64,000 nt of DNA from Hyphomicrobiales bacterium (GTDB lineage: Bacteria; Pseudomonadota; Alphaproteobacteria; Rhizobiales; Rhizobiaceae), in NCBI GenBank assembly GCA_900470805.1, contig UCCA01000020.1:1-64000 (forward strand), in the 5' to 3' direction. Position 1 is the first letter of the stretch. Each line of letters begins with the position of its first letter. Of this stretch, positions 8,792-18,039 are shown piece by piece. The notes under the pieces were generated by a model that saw nothing but the letters and a program-made list of their open reading frames with translations, had not been told where the DNA came from and made no database searches. The translations under genes and the position numbers were made by a program.

Positions 8792-8916
8792 GGGCGCCGA
8801 AACCCTTGCCGATAGCCGGCAATGGGGCGATATTATCTTCGCTGCGTGGCAATTTGTCCCTCGCACGCCTCTTTCGATCGACCCTGGACAAACCTCGAGT
8901 CCCTCTGGAGACGTGA

Positions 8917-10125
8917 ATGTCATTTTGGAAGCAGTTCGCCGTCTGTCTTGGCGTCATCGCCGCCGGCTTTGCCGGATGGGCCTTCTTTGCGCCCGGCGCG
9001 GCCGATACGCTGCGCAATGCCGGGTTTCCGGAAAGCATGGTGGGCAAGGCGGTCGATCCCGATAAGGTGGCGACGGCCACGCCTGCCGCCAATGAACAGG
9101 GTGGTAATCGTCGTCAGGGTGGCGCCGGTGGTGGCAACGGCGGTGGGCGCAATGGTCCGGTGCTTGTGGTCACGCAGGCCGTGGTGGCGGGGATCGTCAA
9201 CGACCGGCTCGGTGCGATCGGAACAGGCGATGCCATTCGCTCCGTCGTGGTGACGCCGCAGGCGAGCGGCATCGTCCGCGAAATCCTCGTCAAGTCGGGC
9301 GAAACGGTCAAGCAGGGGCAGGTGCTGGCTAGGCTCGACAGCGAAGAGCAGGTGATCGCCAAGGGGCAGGCCGAAGTCGCGCTTAAGTCGGCTGTCGAGA
9401 AGACCAGCCTCTATCACAATATCAAGTCCAGCGTGTCGCGCATGGACGTCTTCGATTCCGAAATCGCCGAACAGGGCGCGCGGCTGCAGCTGCAGGCCGC
9501 CGAGCTCAATCTCGATCGCCGCAACATCCTGGCGCCGATCGACGGCATCGTCGGGATCATGCCGATCAATATCGGCGACAATGTTTCGACGACGACGCCG
9601 ATCGTGACGCTCGACGACCGCTCGGAAATTCTCGTGGACTACTGGGTGCCGGAGCGGTTCGCCAATACGGTGAAGCTCGGCCAGGCGGTCGAGGCGACAT
9701 CGGTAGCGCGGCCGGGCCAGGTGTTTTCGGGCGCGGTCGAGGCGATCGACAATCGCATCGATGCGGCGAGCCGGACGCTGCGCATGCGGGCGCGGATCAA
9801 CAATGCCGCCGACGAGCTGCGGGCCGGGATGTCGTTCAGCGTCGGCATGCGGTTTGACGGCGATCAGTATCCGGCGGTCGATCCGCAGTCGGTCCAGTGG
9901 GATTCGCAGGGATCGTTCGTCTGGCGCGTGGCCGACAAGGCATCGCATAAGGTTCGGGTCAGCATCGTCCAGCGCAATCCTGACTACGTGCTGGTCAAGG
10001 GCAACCTGGAGAATGGAGACCTGATCGTTACCCAGGGGCTGCAGCGGGTGCGCGAAGGCGGTGCCGTGCGGCAGGCAGGCGAGGGCGCTCAGGCGGCCGC
10101 GACCGCCAAGGAACCGGTGACCTGA
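8917..10125 (+). CDS. RND efflux periplasmic adaptor (membrane fusion protein)
   Basis: This is the 402-residue HlyD/AcrA-type adaptor that links an inner-membrane RND pump to an outer-membrane channel. An N-terminal membrane anchor or signal (FAVCLGVIAAGFAGWAFF) is followed by a Gly/Asn-rich linker (about residues 55-80). Then comes the biotinyl-lipoyl-like half (GIVREILVKSGETVKQG), a short helical hairpin, the second lipoyl half and the beta-barrel. A GGAGA site precedes the ATG. Its stop overlaps the start of the pump gene, so the two are translationally coupled. The anchor is not a clear lipoprotein site. Confidence 0.93.
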   Translation: MSFWKQFAVCLGVIAAGFAGWAFFAPGAADTLRNAGFPESMVGKAVDPDKVATATPAANEQGGNRRQGGAGGGNGGGRNGPVLVVTQAVVAGIVNDRLGAIGTGDAIRSVVVTPQASGIVREILVKSGETVKQGQVLARLDSEEQVIAKGQAEVALKSAVEKTSLYHNIKSSVSRMDVFDSEIAEQGARLQLQAAELNLDRRNILAPIDGIVGIMPINIGDNVSTTTPIVTLDDRSEILVDYWVPERFANTVKLGQAVEATSVARPGQVFSGAVEAIDNRIDAASRTLRMRARINNAADELRAGMSFSVGMRFDGDQYPAVDPQSVQWDSQGSFVWRVADKASHKVRVSIVQRNPDYVLVKGNLENGDLIVTQGLQRVREGGAVRQAGEGAQAAATAKEPVT

Positions 10126-13100
10126 TGGACGCGAGCGACAGCCATTCGAAGCCGGCCTCCGGCAAGCAGACCTTCACGGCGCTGTTCGTGCGCCGGCCGA
10201 TCCTGGCGCTGGTGTTCAATACGCTGATGATCGTCGCCGGCCTTGCCGCCTATGTCGGCATCGAGGTGCGTGAGCTGCCCGATGTCGACCGGCCCGTCGT
10301 CACCGTGCGCACCACCTTCGACGGCGCGTCGCCGCAGACGATCGACCAGGAGGTGACCAAGGTCATCGAAGGCGCATCGGCGCGGGTCAGCGGTCTGAAA
10401 TCGATCTCGTCGAGTTCGCAGTTCGGCCAGAGCCGGGTGACGCTGGAGTTTTCGGATACGGTCGATCTGGCGGTCGCGGCCAACGACGTGCGCGATGCGA
10501 TCGGCCGGGTCACCGACCAACTGCCAGATGACGCGGATGCGCCGCAAATCGTCAAGGCGGATTCGGATTCGCAGCCGATCATGCGGCTCGCCGTCACGTC
10601 CACCAAGCTCAACATGGATGACCTGACGCTGCTGGTCGACAACGAGGTGACCGACCGTCTGGCCTCGGTCGACGGTGTCGCCGATGTCGAGAGCTACGGC
10701 GACCAAGAGAAGGTGTTTCGCGTCGATGTCGACCAGAGCGAGCTGGCAAGCCGCGGGCTGACGATCGCCGACCTGACGCGCGCGCTTTCGAGCGCTGCGC
10801 TCGACGTGCCGGCCGGATCGCTGAAGAGCCCGACGCAGAACATCGTCGTCCGGGCGACTGCGACGCTGCAGAAGCCTGAGGACTTTGCCAATGTCATCCT
10901 GCAGGACCGCGTGCGGCTGGGCGATGTCGCCACTGTCACGCTCGGGCCGCGCGACGGCCAGACGGCGCTGCGCTCCAACGGCGTGCCCGGCATCGGCCTC
11001 GGCGTCATCCGCCAGGCGCAGTCGAACACGCTGAATATCTCCAACGGCATCAAGACCGCCGTCGAGCAGTTGTCGAAGACGCTGCCGGCGGGGACGAAGA
11101 TTGCGATCACCAGCGACGATGCGGTGTTCATCGAGGGCGCCATCCACGAGGTGGTGCTGGCGCTGGTGCTGGCGGCGGTGATCGTGACCGCGGTCATCTA
11201 TCTCTTCCTGCGCGACTGGCGGGCGACGATCATTCCGGCCGTCAGCATGCCGGTGGCGCTGATCGGCACGCTGGCGGCGATCTACATGGTCGGCTTCTCG
11301 ATCAACATCCTGACATTGCTGGCGATCGTTCTGGCGACCGGTCTCGTGGTCGACGACGCGATCGTGGTGCTCGAGAACATCGTCCGGCGGCGCTCGGAAG
11401 GGATGGGGCCGCGCGCCGCGGCCGTGCTCGGCACGCGCGAGGTGTTCTTCGCCGTCATTGCCACGACTGCGACGTTGGCGGCGGTGTTCATTCCGCTGTC
11501 GTTCCTGCCGGGGCAGGTCGGCGGGCTGTTTCGCGAATTCGGCTTCGTGCTGGCGTTTTCTGTCGGGCTGTCGTCGCTGGTGGCGCTGACGCTTTGCCCG
11601 ATGCTGGCTTCGCGGATGCTGACCCGGGAGATGAAAGAGGATCATGGGATGCTCGGTCGCTTCGGCGACGGTTTCGCGCGGGCCTATGAGTGGGGGCTGC
11701 AGCGCTGCCTGAACGCGCCTTACGTGGTCATCGCCTTTTCGATCATCTTCGCCGGCGCGGCGCTTCTGACCTTTTCCAGCGTCAAGAGCGAGCTGACGCC
11801 GAACGAGGACCGGGCGATGGTGATGATGCGGCTGACGACGCCGCAGGGATCGAGTCTCGAATATACCCGCGACAAGCTGCAGCTGGTCGAGGAATACCTG
11901 CAGCCGCTGGTCGACAGCGGCGATATCCGCAACGTGTTTTCCATCTCCGGACAGAATGGGCAGGCCAATAGCGGCTTCATGGTGCTGACGCTGGCGCCAT
12001 GGGGCGAGCGCGAGCGCACCCAGTCCGAGATCGTCGACGATATCAACCGCGCGGCATCGCGCGTGCCGGCGCTGCGCGGCAACGCCATCCAGTCGAACAG
12101 CCTGCGCATCCGCGGTGCCGGCAACGGGCTGCAGATGGCGCTTATCGGCAGCGACTACGACGCCCTGACGGCGTCGGCGATCAAGCTGGTGGAGGCGCTC
12201 GACGCCACCGGCCGCTACGACACGCCGCGCCTTGCCAACGAGCCGTCGCAGGCTCAGGTGTCGATCTCGATCGACCGCGAGCGGGCGTCGGATCTTGGTA
12301 TCGACATCACCGGCCTTTCGACCGCCATCCAGTCGCTGCTGGAGGGACGTTCGGTGGTCGACGTCTTCGTCAAGGGCGAGGCCTATCCTGTCCTTCTGAC
12401 CTCGAACACGCGCCCGCTCGACGATCCGACCGATCTGGAGAACGTGTTCCTGAAGACCGGCGACGGCAAGATCGTGCCGATGTCGGTGATCGCCTCGCTG
12501 CAGGAAAGCGCCGTCGCGCCACAACTCAATCGAGAGCAGCAGCTGGCGTCGGTGGCGATCACGGCCGGGCTGAAGGACGGCATGTCACTTGGCGATGCCG
12601 TCAAGGAAACCACCGAGCTCGCCGGGCCGCTGCTTTCGGCAGGGGCGAGGCTGATGCCGTTGGCGGAAGCGGCGACGCTGGAGGAGAATTCCAACGGCAT
12701 GGCGCTGACCTTCGGCTTCGCGATCATCATCATCTTTCTGGTGCTGGCGGCGCAGTTCGAAAGCATGCTGTCGTCGGTGATCATCATGTCGACGGTGCCG
12801 CTCGGGCTTGCCTGCGCGGTCTTCGCGCTTGTCATCACCGGGTCGAGCCTCAACATCTACAGCCAGATCGGGTTGGTTCTCTTGGTCGGGGTGATGGCCA
12901 AGAACGGTATTCTGATCGTCGAGTTCGCCAACCAGCTTCGCGACAACGGCGAAGAGGTACGGCCATCGATCGAGAAGGCCTGCGCGCTACGCCTGCGTCC
13001 GGTCATGATGACGATGATCGCCACCATCCTCGGCGGCGTGCCGTTGGTCTTTGCGCACGGCGCGGGTGCGGAAGCGCGCGTGGCGCTCGGTTGGGTGATC

Positions 13101-13280
13101 GTCGGTGGGCTTGGCTTCGCGACGCTGGTCACGCTGTTCATCACGCCAGTCGCCTATCTCCTGATCGCACGCTTCGCCAAGCCGCACGCGCATGAAGAGG
13201 CGCGGCTGTACCAGGAGATGGAGCATGCGGAGCGCCCGCGCATCGTCCAGAAGCCGGGACATCTCCAAGCCGCCGAGTGA
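10125..13280 (+). CDS. RND multidrug efflux transporter, HAE-1 family
   Basis: This 1051-residue inner-membrane pump has the standard RND arrangement of 12 membrane segments and two large periplasmic loops. The segment GLVVDDAIVVLENIVRR in TM4 carries the paired Asp residues of the proton relay. The sequence fits the hydrophobe/amphiphile exporter (HAE-1, AcrB-like) branch and lacks the heavy-metal pump signature. The start codon shares one base with the adaptor stop (TGATG). No outer-membrane channel gene follows, so the pair probably borrows a TolC-type protein encoded elsewhere. The substrate is unknown. Confidence 0.95.
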   Translation: MDASDSHSKPASGKQTFTALFVRRPILALVFNTLMIVAGLAAYVGIEVRELPDVDRPVVTVRTTFDGASPQTIDQEVTKVIEGASARVSGLKSISSSSQFGQSRVTLEFSDTVDLAVAANDVRDAIGRVTDQLPDDADAPQIVKADSDSQPIMRLAVTSTKLNMDDLTLLVDNEVTDRLASVDGVADVESYGDQEKVFRVDVDQSELASRGLTIADLTRALSSAALDVPAGSLKSPTQNIVVRATATLQKPEDFANVILQDRVRLGDVATVTLGPRDGQTALRSNGVPGIGLGVIRQAQSNTLNISNGIKTAVEQLSKTLPAGTKIAITSDDAVFIEGAIHEVVLALVLAAVIVTAVIYLFLRDWRATIIPAVSMPVALIGTLAAIYMVGFSINILTLLAIVLATGLVVDDAIVVLENIVRRRSEGMGPRAAAVLGTREVFFAVIATTATLAAVFIPLSFLPGQVGGLFREFGFVLAFSVGLSSLVALTLCPMLASRMLTREMKEDHGMLGRFGDGFARAYEWGLQRCLNAPYVVIAFSIIFAGAALLTFSSVKSELTPNEDRAMVMMRLTTPQGSSLEYTRDKLQLVEEYLQPLVDSGDIRNVFSISGQNGQANSGFMVLTLAPWGERERTQSEIVDDINRAASRVPALRGNAIQSNSLRIRGAGNGLQMALIGSDYDALTASAIKLVEALDATGRYDTPRLANEPSQAQVSISIDRERASDLGIDITGLSTAIQSLLEGRSVVDVFVKGEAYPVLLTSNTRPLDDPTDLENVFLKTGDGKIVPMSVIASLQESAVAPQLNREQQLASVAITAGLKDGMSLGDAVKETTELAGPLLSAGARLMPLAEAATLEENSNGMALTFGFAIIIIFLVLAAQFESMLSSVIIMSTVPLGLACAVFALVITGSSLNIYSQIGLVLLVGVMAKNGILIVEFANQLRDNGEEVRPSIEKACALRLRPVMMTMIATILGGVPLVFAHGAGAEARVALGWVIVGGLGFATLVTLFITPVAYLLIARFAKPHAHEEARLYQEMEHAERPRIVQKPGHLQAAE

Positions 13281-13443
13281 TTACAACAGCTTTGCTGGTG
13301 GATGGTCCGCGAAACCGAGGATGGTTTCCGGTCGGTTGCATTTTATGATGAATCGTTTCCAACCTTTAGCTGTTTCTTAAGCATAGTCCGCAATCATTGC
13401 AGCAGATACCGACAGGTCCCCTCCAGTGTTTTGGGGGCCGAAT

Positions 13444-13462
13444 GGCGCCCGTGCAGGGCGCC
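13444..13462. other. GC-rich hairpin in flagellin-like gene leader
   Basis: GGCGCCC and GGGCGCC form a 7-bp stem with a GTGCA loop, enclosed by a further GGGGGC/GCCCCC-type pairing. It lies about 75 bases before the GTG of the flagellin-like gene. It has no T-run, so it may be an mRNA leader structure or a weak transcript end for the pump operon. Confidence 0.4.
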
Positions 13463-13534
13463 CCCGAGCATGAAGGTTCGCGGCACCGGTTCATTTGTAT
13501 CAGTTGCGTAAGTTGTGTTCGGAGTTTCGTATCC

Positions 13535-14530
13535 GTGAGTATTTATCGGCGCACCTCGGTGGATGCCGCGCTTTATGTATTGCGTGACATCGGCACCAAT
13601 CTGGACAAGGCCCAAAGGCAGGTCTCCTCAGGCCTAAGGGTCGAGCAGGCCTCCGACAACGGCGCGTACTGGGCGATCAGTGCGACGCTGAAAAGCGACC
13701 AGAAAGCCCAGTCCGCCATCCGTGACTCGCTTGGGCTGGCGGCGGCCACCATGGGGGTCGCTTCCAACGCCGTCGAGGAGTCGATCGATCTCGTCAGCCA
13801 GATCAAGTCCAAACTCGTGGCGGCTACAGAAACCGGCGTCGACAAGGACAAGATCAACCTCGACATCACCTACCTCAAGCAGCAGCTGCGCTCTGTTTCC
13901 GGGGCGGCGAGTTTCAACAACGACAACTGGGTGGCAATCGGCAATGGTGACGATCCCGCCATGCCGCGGCAAATCCCGGCTTCCTTCACGCGCCTGCCCG
14001 ACGGAAGCGTAGAGGTCGGCACGTTGAGCTATGACGTCGACATCGCGCCTGTCGGGTCGACGAGTTCCAAGGATGCGCGCTATCTGATTGACGACCGCAG
14101 CACGGGATCGGGTGAGTACGGCGCCTTGACCTCGCAATATTTCGCGACGGAAGTCGGCGCCTCGCAGAATTATGTGATGCTGGCGACCGCCGGCAATTCG
14201 AGCGGGCAGGTTGAGATCGGCGTTTCCCAGAGCACGACGACCGACGAGGTCAAGGAGATGGTATCGGTGGTCGACAAGATGCTCGGCCAGATGACGACGA
14301 TCGGCTCATCCTTCGGAGCGCTGGAAAAGCGCATCAACCTGCAGAGCGATTTCGCGCAGGCGCTCAGCGATTCGTTTGCGCGCGGCATGAGCAAATTGAT
14401 CGACGCCGACATGGAGGAGCAATCGAGCCGATTGACCGCCCTGCAGACGCAACGGCAACTTGGGCTGCAGTCACTCAATATCGCCAACGCCACATACGAC
14501 ACAGTACGGCAGCTGTTCCAGAATGTCTGA
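13535..14530 (+). CDS. Flagellin-like protein (orphan)
   Basis: This 331-residue protein has both conserved flagellin ends. The N-terminal helical D0/D1 region shows LDKAQRQVSSGLRVEQASDN, and the C-terminal helix shows LQSLNIANATYDTVRQLF. The middle is a short variable domain rich in Ser, Asp and Gly. The start is taken as GTG at 13535, with GGAG about 10 bases upstream, because flagellins begin right at this point (VSIYRRTSVDAAL...). The open frame to 13397 includes non-flagellin sequence. Flagellins are exported by the flagellar type III system without a cleaved signal. No other motility gene lies in the window, so this copy is isolated, and it may be a minor filament component or have another secreted role. 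Confidence 0.85.
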   Translation: MSIYRRTSVDAALYVLRDIGTNLDKAQRQVSSGLRVEQASDNGAYWAISATLKSDQKAQSAIRDSLGLAAATMGVASNAVEESIDLVSQIKSKLVAATETGVDKDKINLDITYLKQQLRSVSGAASFNNDNWVAIGNGDDPAMPRQIPASFTRLPDGSVEVGTLSYDVDIAPVGSTSSKDARYLIDDRSTGSGEYGALTSQYFATEVGASQNYVMLATAGNSSGQVEIGVSQSTTTDEVKEMVSVVDKMLGQMTTIGSSFGALEKRINLQSDFAQALSDSFARGMSKLIDADMEEQSSRLTALQTQRQLGLQSLNIANATYDTVRQLFQNV

Positions 14531-14696
14531 CCGGCTTTCGGTTATTGCTTTGAGGGCCGCAGGCGATATTTCGATCTGATCTGGCGAATGGCTGTGCAAT
14601 TCAGCGAAATTCCAGTATCGAATTGATCCGCTTCATCTTGTTGCCGCATTCGTTAATATTGCTCGCAGCACCATCGAATTGGAGATACGCCTGTCC

Positions 14697-15362
14697 ATGA
14701 TCAAGAAATTCATCCTTCTGGCCGTTGCCGCGACCTACCTCAGCGCCTGCACGACCACCGACCCGTATACGGGCCAGCAGAAGATGTCGAACACGTCGGG
14801 CGGCGCTCTGCTGGGGGCGGGCGTCGGCGCGCTGGCCGGCCTTGCCGTCGGCGGTTCTCCGGTCGGACGGCGCAATGCGGCGCTGATCGGCGCCGGCGTG
14901 GGCGCGCTCGCCGGGGGTGCGATCGGCAACTACATGGACCAGCAGGAATCGGAACTGCGCGCACAGTTGCAGGGCACGGGTATCTCCGTCACCCGCAACG
15001 GCGACAACATCATCCTCAACATGCCGTCGAACATCACCTTCGATGTCGATCAGGACGCGGTGAAGCCGGGCTTCTATCCGACGCTGAACTCCGTCGCCAT
15101 CGTGCTGCGCAAGTTCAACCGCACGCTCATCGACGTCAACGGCCACACCGATTCGACCGGCAGCCTGCAGCACAACCAGGATCTGTCGGAGCGTCGCGCC
15201 CAGTCCGTCGCCGGTTACCTCGGCGACCAGGGTGTCGATCAGCGCCGCATGTCGGCCGTCGGCTTCGGTCCGTCGCAGCCGGTGGCGTCCAACGCCTCGG
15301 AAGCAGGACGCTCGCAGAACCGCCGCGTCGAGATCCAGATCGCGCCGATCACGCAGAGCTGA
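14697..15362 (+). CDS. OmpA-family outer-membrane lipoprotein (YiaD-like)
   Basis: This is a 221-residue lipoprotein precursor. The signal peptide ends in the lipobox LSAC with Cys18. A glycine-zipper region follows (about residues 38-82, repeated GALLGAGVGALAG-like units). The C-terminal OmpA domain (about 105-215) carries the peptidoglycan-binding motif NGHTDSTGS...LSERRAQSV. It is expected to anchor the outer membrane to peptidoglycan. The ATG at 14697 has GGAGA upstream and gives a correct signal peptide, whereas the TTG at 14679 does not improve it. Confidence 0.92.
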   Translation: MIKKFILLAVAATYLSACTTTDPYTGQQKMSNTSGGALLGAGVGALAGLAVGGSPVGRRNAALIGAGVGALAGGAIGNYMDQQESELRAQLQGTGISVTRNGDNIILNMPSNITFDVDQDAVKPGFYPTLNSVAIVLRKFNRTLIDVNGHTDSTGSLQHNQDLSERRAQSVAGYLGDQGVDQRRMSAVGFGPSQPVASNASEAGRSQNRRVEIQIAPITQS

Positions 15363-15407
15363 TCCTTCGGATCACCCGAGCGTGATCTCGTCCACTGTGA
15401 GATTCGA

Positions 15408-15430
15408 ACGGCCGGGGCATGCCCGGCCGT
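15408..15430 (+). terminator. Rho-independent-type hairpin after the OmpA gene
   Basis: ACGGCCGGG and CCCGGCCGT form a 9-bp GC stem with a GCATG loop, followed by TTTCGCGTTT. It lies between convergent genes (OmpA lipoprotein and DUF2000) and can serve both. The T-run is weak. Confidence 0.7.
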
Positions 15431-15450
15431 TTCGCGTTTGAGGGTGCCGA

Positions 15451-15858
15451 TCAGGGATGCATGCTTGCGCCCTTGGTGATCTTGTCGACGATCTTCTTGT
15501 CCGCCCGCAGGGCAATGCCGACCACCTTGGCGTCGTCGGGGGCGTATTCGGCGAAGACCGCGCGGTTGGCCGCATCGTGGCCTGTCGCAAACATCTCCTC
15601 GATGAACAGCGAGGTCGTCACGCCGCGTTCCAATGTGCGGCGGTGGATCGTTGCCATGGTCTCTTCCGGCGCGGCGAGCACGATGATCGGCTGGATGGAT
15701 AGCGGGTTGTAGAGATGGCCCGAGCGGTCCTTGTAGGGTTCGCCTAATATCTCCGGGTTCTGGCCTGTCATGCCGCTCATCAGGAAGGCGGTGACGTTCA
15801 GCTTCTGCCAGGTCTCAAGATTGTTTCGCAGGACGATCGCAATTTTGGTATCAAACAT
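15451..15858 (-). CDS. DUF2000 family protein
   Basis: This 135-residue cytoplasmic protein belongs to DUF2000, a family of small alpha/beta proteins without a proven activity. Family features visible include KIAIVLRNNLETWQKLNVTAFL at the start in part (KIAIVLR, WQKLN) and the closing IALRADKKIVDKI. The ATG at 15858 has GAGAG upstream, and a second in-frame ATG at 15873 is possible. It is divergent from an AraC-type regulator 27 bases away, which is a common arrangement for this family and suggests that the regulator controls it. Confidence 0.8.
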   Translation of the reverse strand: MFDTKIAIVLRNNLETWQKLNVTAFLMSGMTGQNPEILGEPYKDRSGHLYNPLSIQPIIVLAAPEETMATIHRRTLERGVTTSLFIEEMFATGHDAANRAVFAEYAPDDAKVVGIALRADKKIVDKITKGASMHP

Positions 15859-15885
15859 TCCATCTCTCTTCATGCGGGTTTCGCG

Positions 15886-16824
15886 TTGGATCAGGATCTA
15901 AGCCACCACGCCCTCGAGGGTCTTGAACGTTTGTGCACGGGGGCAGGCGCGGACGAGGACGCGATCGCGCCCGAGCACTTGATTGCGCCCGGGATTATCA
16001 CCGCGCCGGCCTTTCCCGGCATCGAGCGTATCGAGGCGCAGTTCGCGGGCAACGCGTTCGAGCCGCACCGGCACGATACCTATGCGCTCGGCGTGACGAT
16101 CAAGGGCGTGCAGACGTTTTCCTATCGCGGCGAGCGGCGCTTCAGCATGCCCGGGCAGGTGATCGTGCTGCATCCGGACGAGGAGCATGACGGCGGGGCG
16201 GGGACCGACGACGGACTGCAGTACCGCATGCTCTATCTGGAGCCGTCGCTGCTGCTCGATTGTCTCGAGGCGGCCGGGATCGGGTTGCCGTTCGTGGACC
16301 AGCCGGTGATCAGCGATCCCATCCTGGCCGAAACGCTGCTCGAGGCGCTTTCGGAGATGGATCGGGCGCTCGACGAGCTCTTCGTCGACGATTTCGTATC
16401 GCGGGTGGCAGGCGGTCTGGCCAGGCATGCGCGCACGCCGCAGCGGCCGCTCGGCAGCATCGCCTGGAAACGGGCGCGGCTGGCGCGGGAGTATCTCGAG
16501 GCGCATGCGACGCGGTCCGTCACGTCAGGTGAGCTGGAGGCGGTGACCGGTCTAGACCGGTTCGCGCTGGCGCGGCACTTTAGGGCGGCCTTCGCGACCA
16601 GCCCGCATCGCTATTTGCTGATGCGGCGGCTGCAGCAGGCCCGCGCGATGATCGGCGCCGGCGAGGGGCTGTCCGGCGTGGCCGCGGCGACGGGCTTTGC
16701 CGACCAGAGCCATCTGACGCGACATTTCAAGAAGGCTTACGGGGTGACGCCGGGGCAATGGGCTGCCCTGAGGACGGATGGTCTCAGGCGGGCTTTTCCG
16801 AAAGGCCCGAGTGGCGGGCGATGA
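15886..16824 (+). CDS. AraC-family transcriptional regulator
   Basis: This 312-residue regulator has an N-terminal cupin sensor domain (motif EPHRHDTYALGVTIKG) and a C-terminal double helix-turn-helix. The second helix pair ends in the AraC signature region FADQSHLTRHFKKAYGVTPGQW. The best start is TTG at 15886, with a weak ribosome site and no ATG in frame nearby, so the N-terminus is uncertain. It is divergent from DUF2000, its likely target. Its 3' end overlaps the 3' end of the convergent membrane-protein gene by 41 bases. Confidence 0.85.
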   Translation: MDQDLSHHALEGLERLCTGAGADEDAIAPEHLIAPGIITAPAFPGIERIEAQFAGNAFEPHRHDTYALGVTIKGVQTFSYRGERRFSMPGQVIVLHPDEEHDGGAGTDDGLQYRMLYLEPSLLLDCLEAAGIGLPFVDQPVISDPILAETLLEALSEMDRALDELFVDDFVSRVAGGLARHARTPQRPLGSIAWKRARLAREYLEAHATRSVTSGELEAVTGLDRFALARHFRAAFATSPHRYLLMRRLQQARAMIGAGEGLSGVAAATGFADQSHLTRHFKKAYGVTPGQWAALRTDGLRRAFPKGPSGGR

Positions 16825-17836
16825 AGCGGGCAAGCATTGGGCCGGTGAACAGGATGATCAGGAAGCGACCGGTCTGCATGGCCATGACGAATGGGACATC
16901 GACATCGCTGGAGGCGGCGATGATGGCGACGGAATCGGCGCCACCGGGGCTGGTCGCGAGATAGGCGGTCAGCGGATCGACACCGGCGAAAATATGCAAC
17001 GCGTAGGCCATGCAGCCGCATAGCGACATCAGAAGCAGGATCGAGCCGGCGACGCGCGGAAGAGCACGGGCGGCATGGGCGATGATGCCGCGAGTGAAGC
17101 GCAGACCGATGCTCCAGCCGATCAGGGCGTAGCTGATGGCGAGCAGCCACATCGGCAACTCGATCTTCAGCAGACCGAAGCCTTGCAGCAGCGATCCAAG
17201 CACCAGCGGTACGATGATGGTGCCGCCGGGAATCCTGAAGCGGACGGCGGAATATGCCGAGAGACAGGTGAGCGCCACGGTGATCGCGAAGGCCTGCCAG
17301 TCTACGGGCGGGAACATGATGATCGGCGGCGGCTCGCCACCATCCGCCGCAACCCAGAGCCGCGAGACGACGGAGGCGGCAACGGCGACGAAGACGACGC
17401 GCAGATACTGCATGAAGGCGACGAGCCGGGCATCGGCGCCATAGGCCTCCGACATGATGACCATGGCAGATGCCGCGCCGGGCGAGGAGCCCCAGACGGC
17501 GGTCGTACCCGGCAGCACCTGCCAGCGGGTCAGCAGCCAGCCGAGCAGACCGGCAGCGACGACGACAGAGAAGATCATCGCGAGGAACAGCGGCGCGTCG
17601 GTTGCCATCGTCTGCAGGATATCGACGGTGATCGACCGCGCCATCATGAAGCCGACGAGCGACTGGCCGAACAGCAGCGGCCAGCGCGGCACCCGCAGCG
17701 AACCCTGACCGACCGACACCGCGAGGCCGATGGCCGCGACCATCGGGCCGATCAGCAGCGAGGCTGGGAGGCCAAGCATTTCCAGTCCCACGACGAGAAT
17801 GATGGAAGTCGCAAGCAGCAGCGCCCAGCGCGGCAT
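16784..17836 (-). CDS. AbrB-family (PF05145) membrane protein
   Basis: This is a 350-residue integral membrane protein with about 9-10 hydrophobic segments in two related halves. It matches the family usually named AbrB or putative ammonia monooxygenase, but it is neither a DNA-binding AbrB nor a proven monooxygenase. The segments GTTAVWGSSPGAASAMVIMSE and LATSPGGADSVAIIAA (only parts quoted) are the paired family motifs. The ATG at 17836 gives the usual family N-terminus. A TTG at 17941 would add 35 residues of unlike composition. A transport role is likely but unproven. Confidence 0.8.
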   Translation of the reverse strand: MPRWALLLATSIILVVGLEMLGLPASLLIGPMVAAIGLAVSVGQGSLRVPRWPLLFGQSLVGFMMARSITVDILQTMATDAPLFLAMIFSVVVAAGLLGWLLTRWQVLPGTTAVWGSSPGAASAMVIMSEAYGADARLVAFMQYLRVVFVAVAASVVSRLWVAADGGEPPPIIMFPPVDWQAFAITVALTCLSAYSAVRFRIPGGTIIVPLVLGSLLQGFGLLKIELPMWLLAISYALIGWSIGLRFTRGIIAHAARALPRVAGSILLLMSLCGCMAYALHIFAGVDPLTAYLATSPGGADSVAIIAASSDVDVPFVMAMQTGRFLIILFTGPMLARFIARHSGLSEKPA

Positions 17837-18039
17837 GCTGGCATTTCGAAGTTTACGATCGGCGGCTTTCAACGGCGTGATCCCGTGCAGATCTGGCCAA
17901 TGCTGGAACCGCTGTCGATGCGACGTTGAGGGGAGCGGCAAAGGCTGAGCAGAGAAACCGGCGCGGAAGCCGGATGGCTATGCGGTGGGTATAGGCGTGC
18001 GGGATTGTCATGGTCAATGCCGAAATCCGATGCGACACC

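Larger units (their letters stand above)
8268..8916. other. Gene-free region with repeats and efflux promoter
   Basis: These 649 bases hold two palindromic repeats (8442 and 8542) and an operator-like inverted repeat at 8774-8791 near the efflux promoter. Short frames on both strands lack ribosome sites and protein character. No gene is supported. Confidence 0.6.

Noticed and set aside
10089..12524. An 811-residue minus-strand frame opposite the RND pump
   Set aside because: It is Arg/His/Asp-rich with no domain, and the pump on the plus strand is unmistakable.
16784..17836. Annotation as a DNA-binding AbrB regulator or ammonia monooxygenase
   Set aside because: The protein is a polytopic membrane protein. 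Those names are historical family labels.
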